Shown here: piece after piece, positions 61,182 to 64,000 of the stretch | How positions within the stretch are numbered: the stretch's first letter is position 1 | How the letters are laid out: each line of letters starts with the position of its first letter | Origin: Rotaria macrura | Taxonomy: Eukaryota > Rotifera > Eurotatoria > Philodinida > Philodinidae | Direction of reading: 5' to 3' | NCBI GenBank assembly: GCA_900239685.1 | Contig: OENT01000729.1 | Span: 17,067-81,066, forward strand | Length of the DNA stretch: 64,000 bases | Program-made: the position numbers and the translations under genes | The notes under the pieces: generated by a model | Told to the model about the DNA's origin: nothing | Databases searched by the model: none | What the model saw: only the letters and a program-made list of their open reading frames with translations

Positions 61182-64000
61182 AATAGCCGACGTCGTTCAT
61201 GTTTGATTTGGGAATCAAATGAAAAAAGCGAGTGTTACAATGTGTTATATTTGAAACGAATTTCGAAAATTTCCAATCAATGATGGTCTTTGGACTTTAC
61301 CATAGAACTTTGCCATTTGATAGAGATACCGATTTCGAGTTATTGCGAATGAAATGAGATCTATTGTCATAGAAGACTAATTCACATTGTATATTGAATC
61401 AAATTTAATTTTTTTTCTGTTTCAAATCAAGAACCTTCAATAATGCTTTGTGAATGAAAGCTTAAAAGCGGTGTTCTATTCTGGAAATGATTCTACAATA
61501 TATGAGGGTTCAGTTACATAATTGTATTCTCATGATAAGTCCAAAGCAAAGTATTCTTTCTTTGTCGTGAAACAGATACACTTCTAGCAGTCTTACATTT
61601 TGTTAGCAAATGTTTTTTCCGTGTAGTAAATTATTGCTTGCACAGAGTGACAATTAGCTAAAAAAACGCATCACTGGAATAAGAAAAGTTAATAAAGAAT
61701 AAGCGGCATCACTTGTTATTTCTTGGTTAAAGATTATTTTGAAAATTCCAAATGTTTAGAGAAAAACACAACTTAGTCGACACTTATAGTTGCTAATTGA
61801 TTTTCTATATCCTATTTTAGAATGGAAGAAAAGATCTTGTCTATCGGTACTCTGTCTTTGCTTATTTGTCAGATTGTTTGACTTGTTTAAGATATGCCAT
61901 TTGAATGGATGAAGAAATCACTCATTATCAAAAATTTTACATTATCCTATACGAATGAGTCAAGGAAACGAACAATGGATGACGATAGTTTCTGGATAGC
62001 ATTCGTCTTTTATCAGCGAACTTATGCAGTAAAACAAGCAAGTACACGAAATCAGACATTCCTATTCGTGATTTTTTTCTTTCTGTTGGCAAACAAAAGC
62101 AACTTTAATACTTCTATTATTTGAAAAATATACTAATTAGTAGTGATGCACTTGAAACTTTTCAAGGTTACCAATAATGACATTGGATTAAAGTAAGAAA
62201 GAGACCCATGTTTCTCAGTCTACGTAAAGCAGCATTAATGAATTAGTAAAATAAATTCTCTGCCAACGAAGGCACTACTATAATAATTCTCAGTGATCCT
62301 TATATGCCGACAGTATGAAGAATTCTACTAATGAATTCTGAGAGTCAGTTATTCTAAATGTGATTTTTCTTATCTAACATGAAGAATTTACATTATCCGT
62401 CATTACTTAGCACTCGGTTTACTAATAAAATACTTCTTCATTTCAATTTACAATTTTTATTAAAGAGTGGTCAATATCGCAATTTATCAAACAATGATTG
62501 CTTTTTTCTTAAATTCATTTTCATACGATTGTAACGTAATTCAGGCAAATTAAATTATTCTCGAATAAGTATATAGATATTGATATGTTTATTCTACAAA
62601 TTTAGAAAGCTATATTGAAATATTTCTGTCACATACCTCTCGATATAGAGAATAATCCCTTCACATAAGGTAAAATTCATGAAAAGATCGGATTCATGAA
62701 TTTATGTAGAATTCCATCAGATCACCCCTGACAGAAATATCATTAATTTAATATTTCATATATAGCGTTCGACGTCTATGTACATATTATTATTTTGTTC
62801 AGCGAAAGTTTAATATGCGAATGGCAACTTCTCATTTCAAGACTTCTTGACAATATCTCAATTTAAGAATCGCAAGATTGATAGCTTGTCGAATACGACG
62901 AAAATCTTGGAAGTCAATAAACTTGATCGTTTTTCTTAATGCGTTTGTCAAGTGATGAATATTTGAATAACACATACCAAGTTTGTGTTTCATATACACA
63001 TGAAAGAACTACAGAACAGTTAATGCAGGTACATTTTGTTTTGTTATCTAGCATCAAAACTCAATCGGAATTTTAACTATTTCATGTTTACTAAATAGTA
63101 CGCTTGAAATAATTACTTGTTAGAAATGGTGAACGTTTTTCATGTACATGTTACCGCTCACGAAGAATACGATAAGCATAAGTAAAGGATATGAAAGTCG
63201 CAGTTATTTGTTATACATGCCGATTTAATGTAAATTTACTTGTTGAATTCAATAATAAATTCCTTTGAGAAAATGAATAAAGATCGTTTGTTTTAACTTG
63301 ATAAATACTCGATGAGGAGCGGGATTCACTCTTGTATTGTTTGCTTAGTTTCTGTGGTGACATTGTCGATCAATATTTAGTAACTAATTCTTCTAGAGAG
63401 CGGTGAAGTGAAATAACAACGTCAGCACATGTGTGTGATCAGTGTTGTTTTTATTATGAATCACTACTTACCTTGCACAGATTAGAAAAATGGATGGATT
63501 CTTCAGTATGGCGTGCCTTTGTTATTCTATTATTATTATTATTATAGGATAATTGACAAATGAATGAATCCCTAATCTTTGAAAATTAAAAGATTTTTTT
63601 GACAATACTTAATGTTTCTGAGCTATTTTGAAGATAAAATACTTTATATACAAGAATAACAGAATCAAATGAAGTCCTTTTCCCCAAGGAAGCACTCTAA
63701 CTTGATCTAGATGTCATTCATTTACATTATGTTATCTTTTAGTTACACCCTCGCTGGTTTTCGTCTATTTTCTAAAAGCATCTGGCAAGCATCAAAGAGA
63801 GTCCATGATGATGATTAGCAAAAGAATTATTACCCGAGAAATGCATTTCAGTCAAGGGGGAAAAAGCGGATCCCGGGATTGTGGGATCCTCTGGATTGTC
63901 ATCGTATCCGCTAGATTGCATGGATTGTTACCGTATCCCGGATACGAGAATATCATGCAAGTAGAAAGGATCGGAAAATGAAATGACGTATTCATGAATC
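61182..64000. other. Intergenic to window end; possible repeat at the edge
   Basis: No credible gene. The last 150 bp (about 63855-63950) contain a dense cluster of GGATCC/GGATTGT/ATCCCGG words unlike the surroundings, with partial self-complementarity (GGATCCCGGG, TATCCCGGATAC). This looks like the start of another inverted-repeat element cut by the window edge. Confidence 0.4.

Overview
The window looks like nuclear DNA of a small invertebrate, most likely a bdelloid rotifer; this is inference. The sequence is roughly 70% A+T. Split genes use short GT-AG introns, mostly 39-68 bp. Gene density is low and the space between genes is full of small inverted-repeat elements and decayed transposon pieces. 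Two compact, intronless genes have a bacterial look beside ordinary metazoan genes, a mix well known from bdelloids. No rRNA, convincing tRNA, CRISPR array or prokaryotic operon was seen.

Layout. 1-7.9 kb: no gene; a possible 3.7-kb terminal-inverted-repeat element (701-4420) and a compact hairpin element (4833-5059). 7.9-8.5 kb: an isochorismatase-type cysteine hydrolase. 9.8 kb: the end of a dead Tc1-like transposase. 13.4-13.8 kb: a small unrecognised protein on the minus strand. 15.3-15.7 kb: a tentative small secreted protein. 17.5-20.3 kb: a four-helix membrane protein on the minus strand whose long intron holds a large hairpin. 21-23.8 kb: a mariner-type MITE, an orphan exon-like stretch, then an LRAT-type (NlpC/P60-like) protein with a hydrophobic C-terminal module. 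27.75-29.07 kb: a four-exon NAD-dependent epimerase/SDR gene on the minus strand. 32.4 kb: a hAT-like element rich in a CGGGTT motif. 36.46-36.82 kb: a precursor with two tandem, probably amidated, amphipathic peptides, a strong antimicrobial-peptide candidate and the most interesting item here. 37.3-38.3 kb: a TIR element carrying a dead integrase zinc-binding domain. 42.4 kb: another hairpin element. 44.1-46.1 kb: a six-exon intermediate filament gene with a lamin tail. 46.1-55.7 kb: almost 10 kb without a credible gene, except a palindromic MITE at 54.6 kb. 55.7-56.5 kb: a RING/TRAF-type zinc finger protein. 58.5-59.1 kb: a GNAT acetyltransferase on the minus strand. 59.7 kb: the front of a dead Tc1-like transposon. 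60.9-61.2 kb: a possible last exon of a small membrane protein.

The genes do not form a pathway. They look like independent single-gene transcription units, on both strands, separated by kilobases. Splice sites were placed by hand: each junction uses GT/AG and keeps the reading frame, and the LRAT, SDR and intermediate filament models give continuous proteins that match their families from end to end. Nothing here was tested against a database or transcript data.
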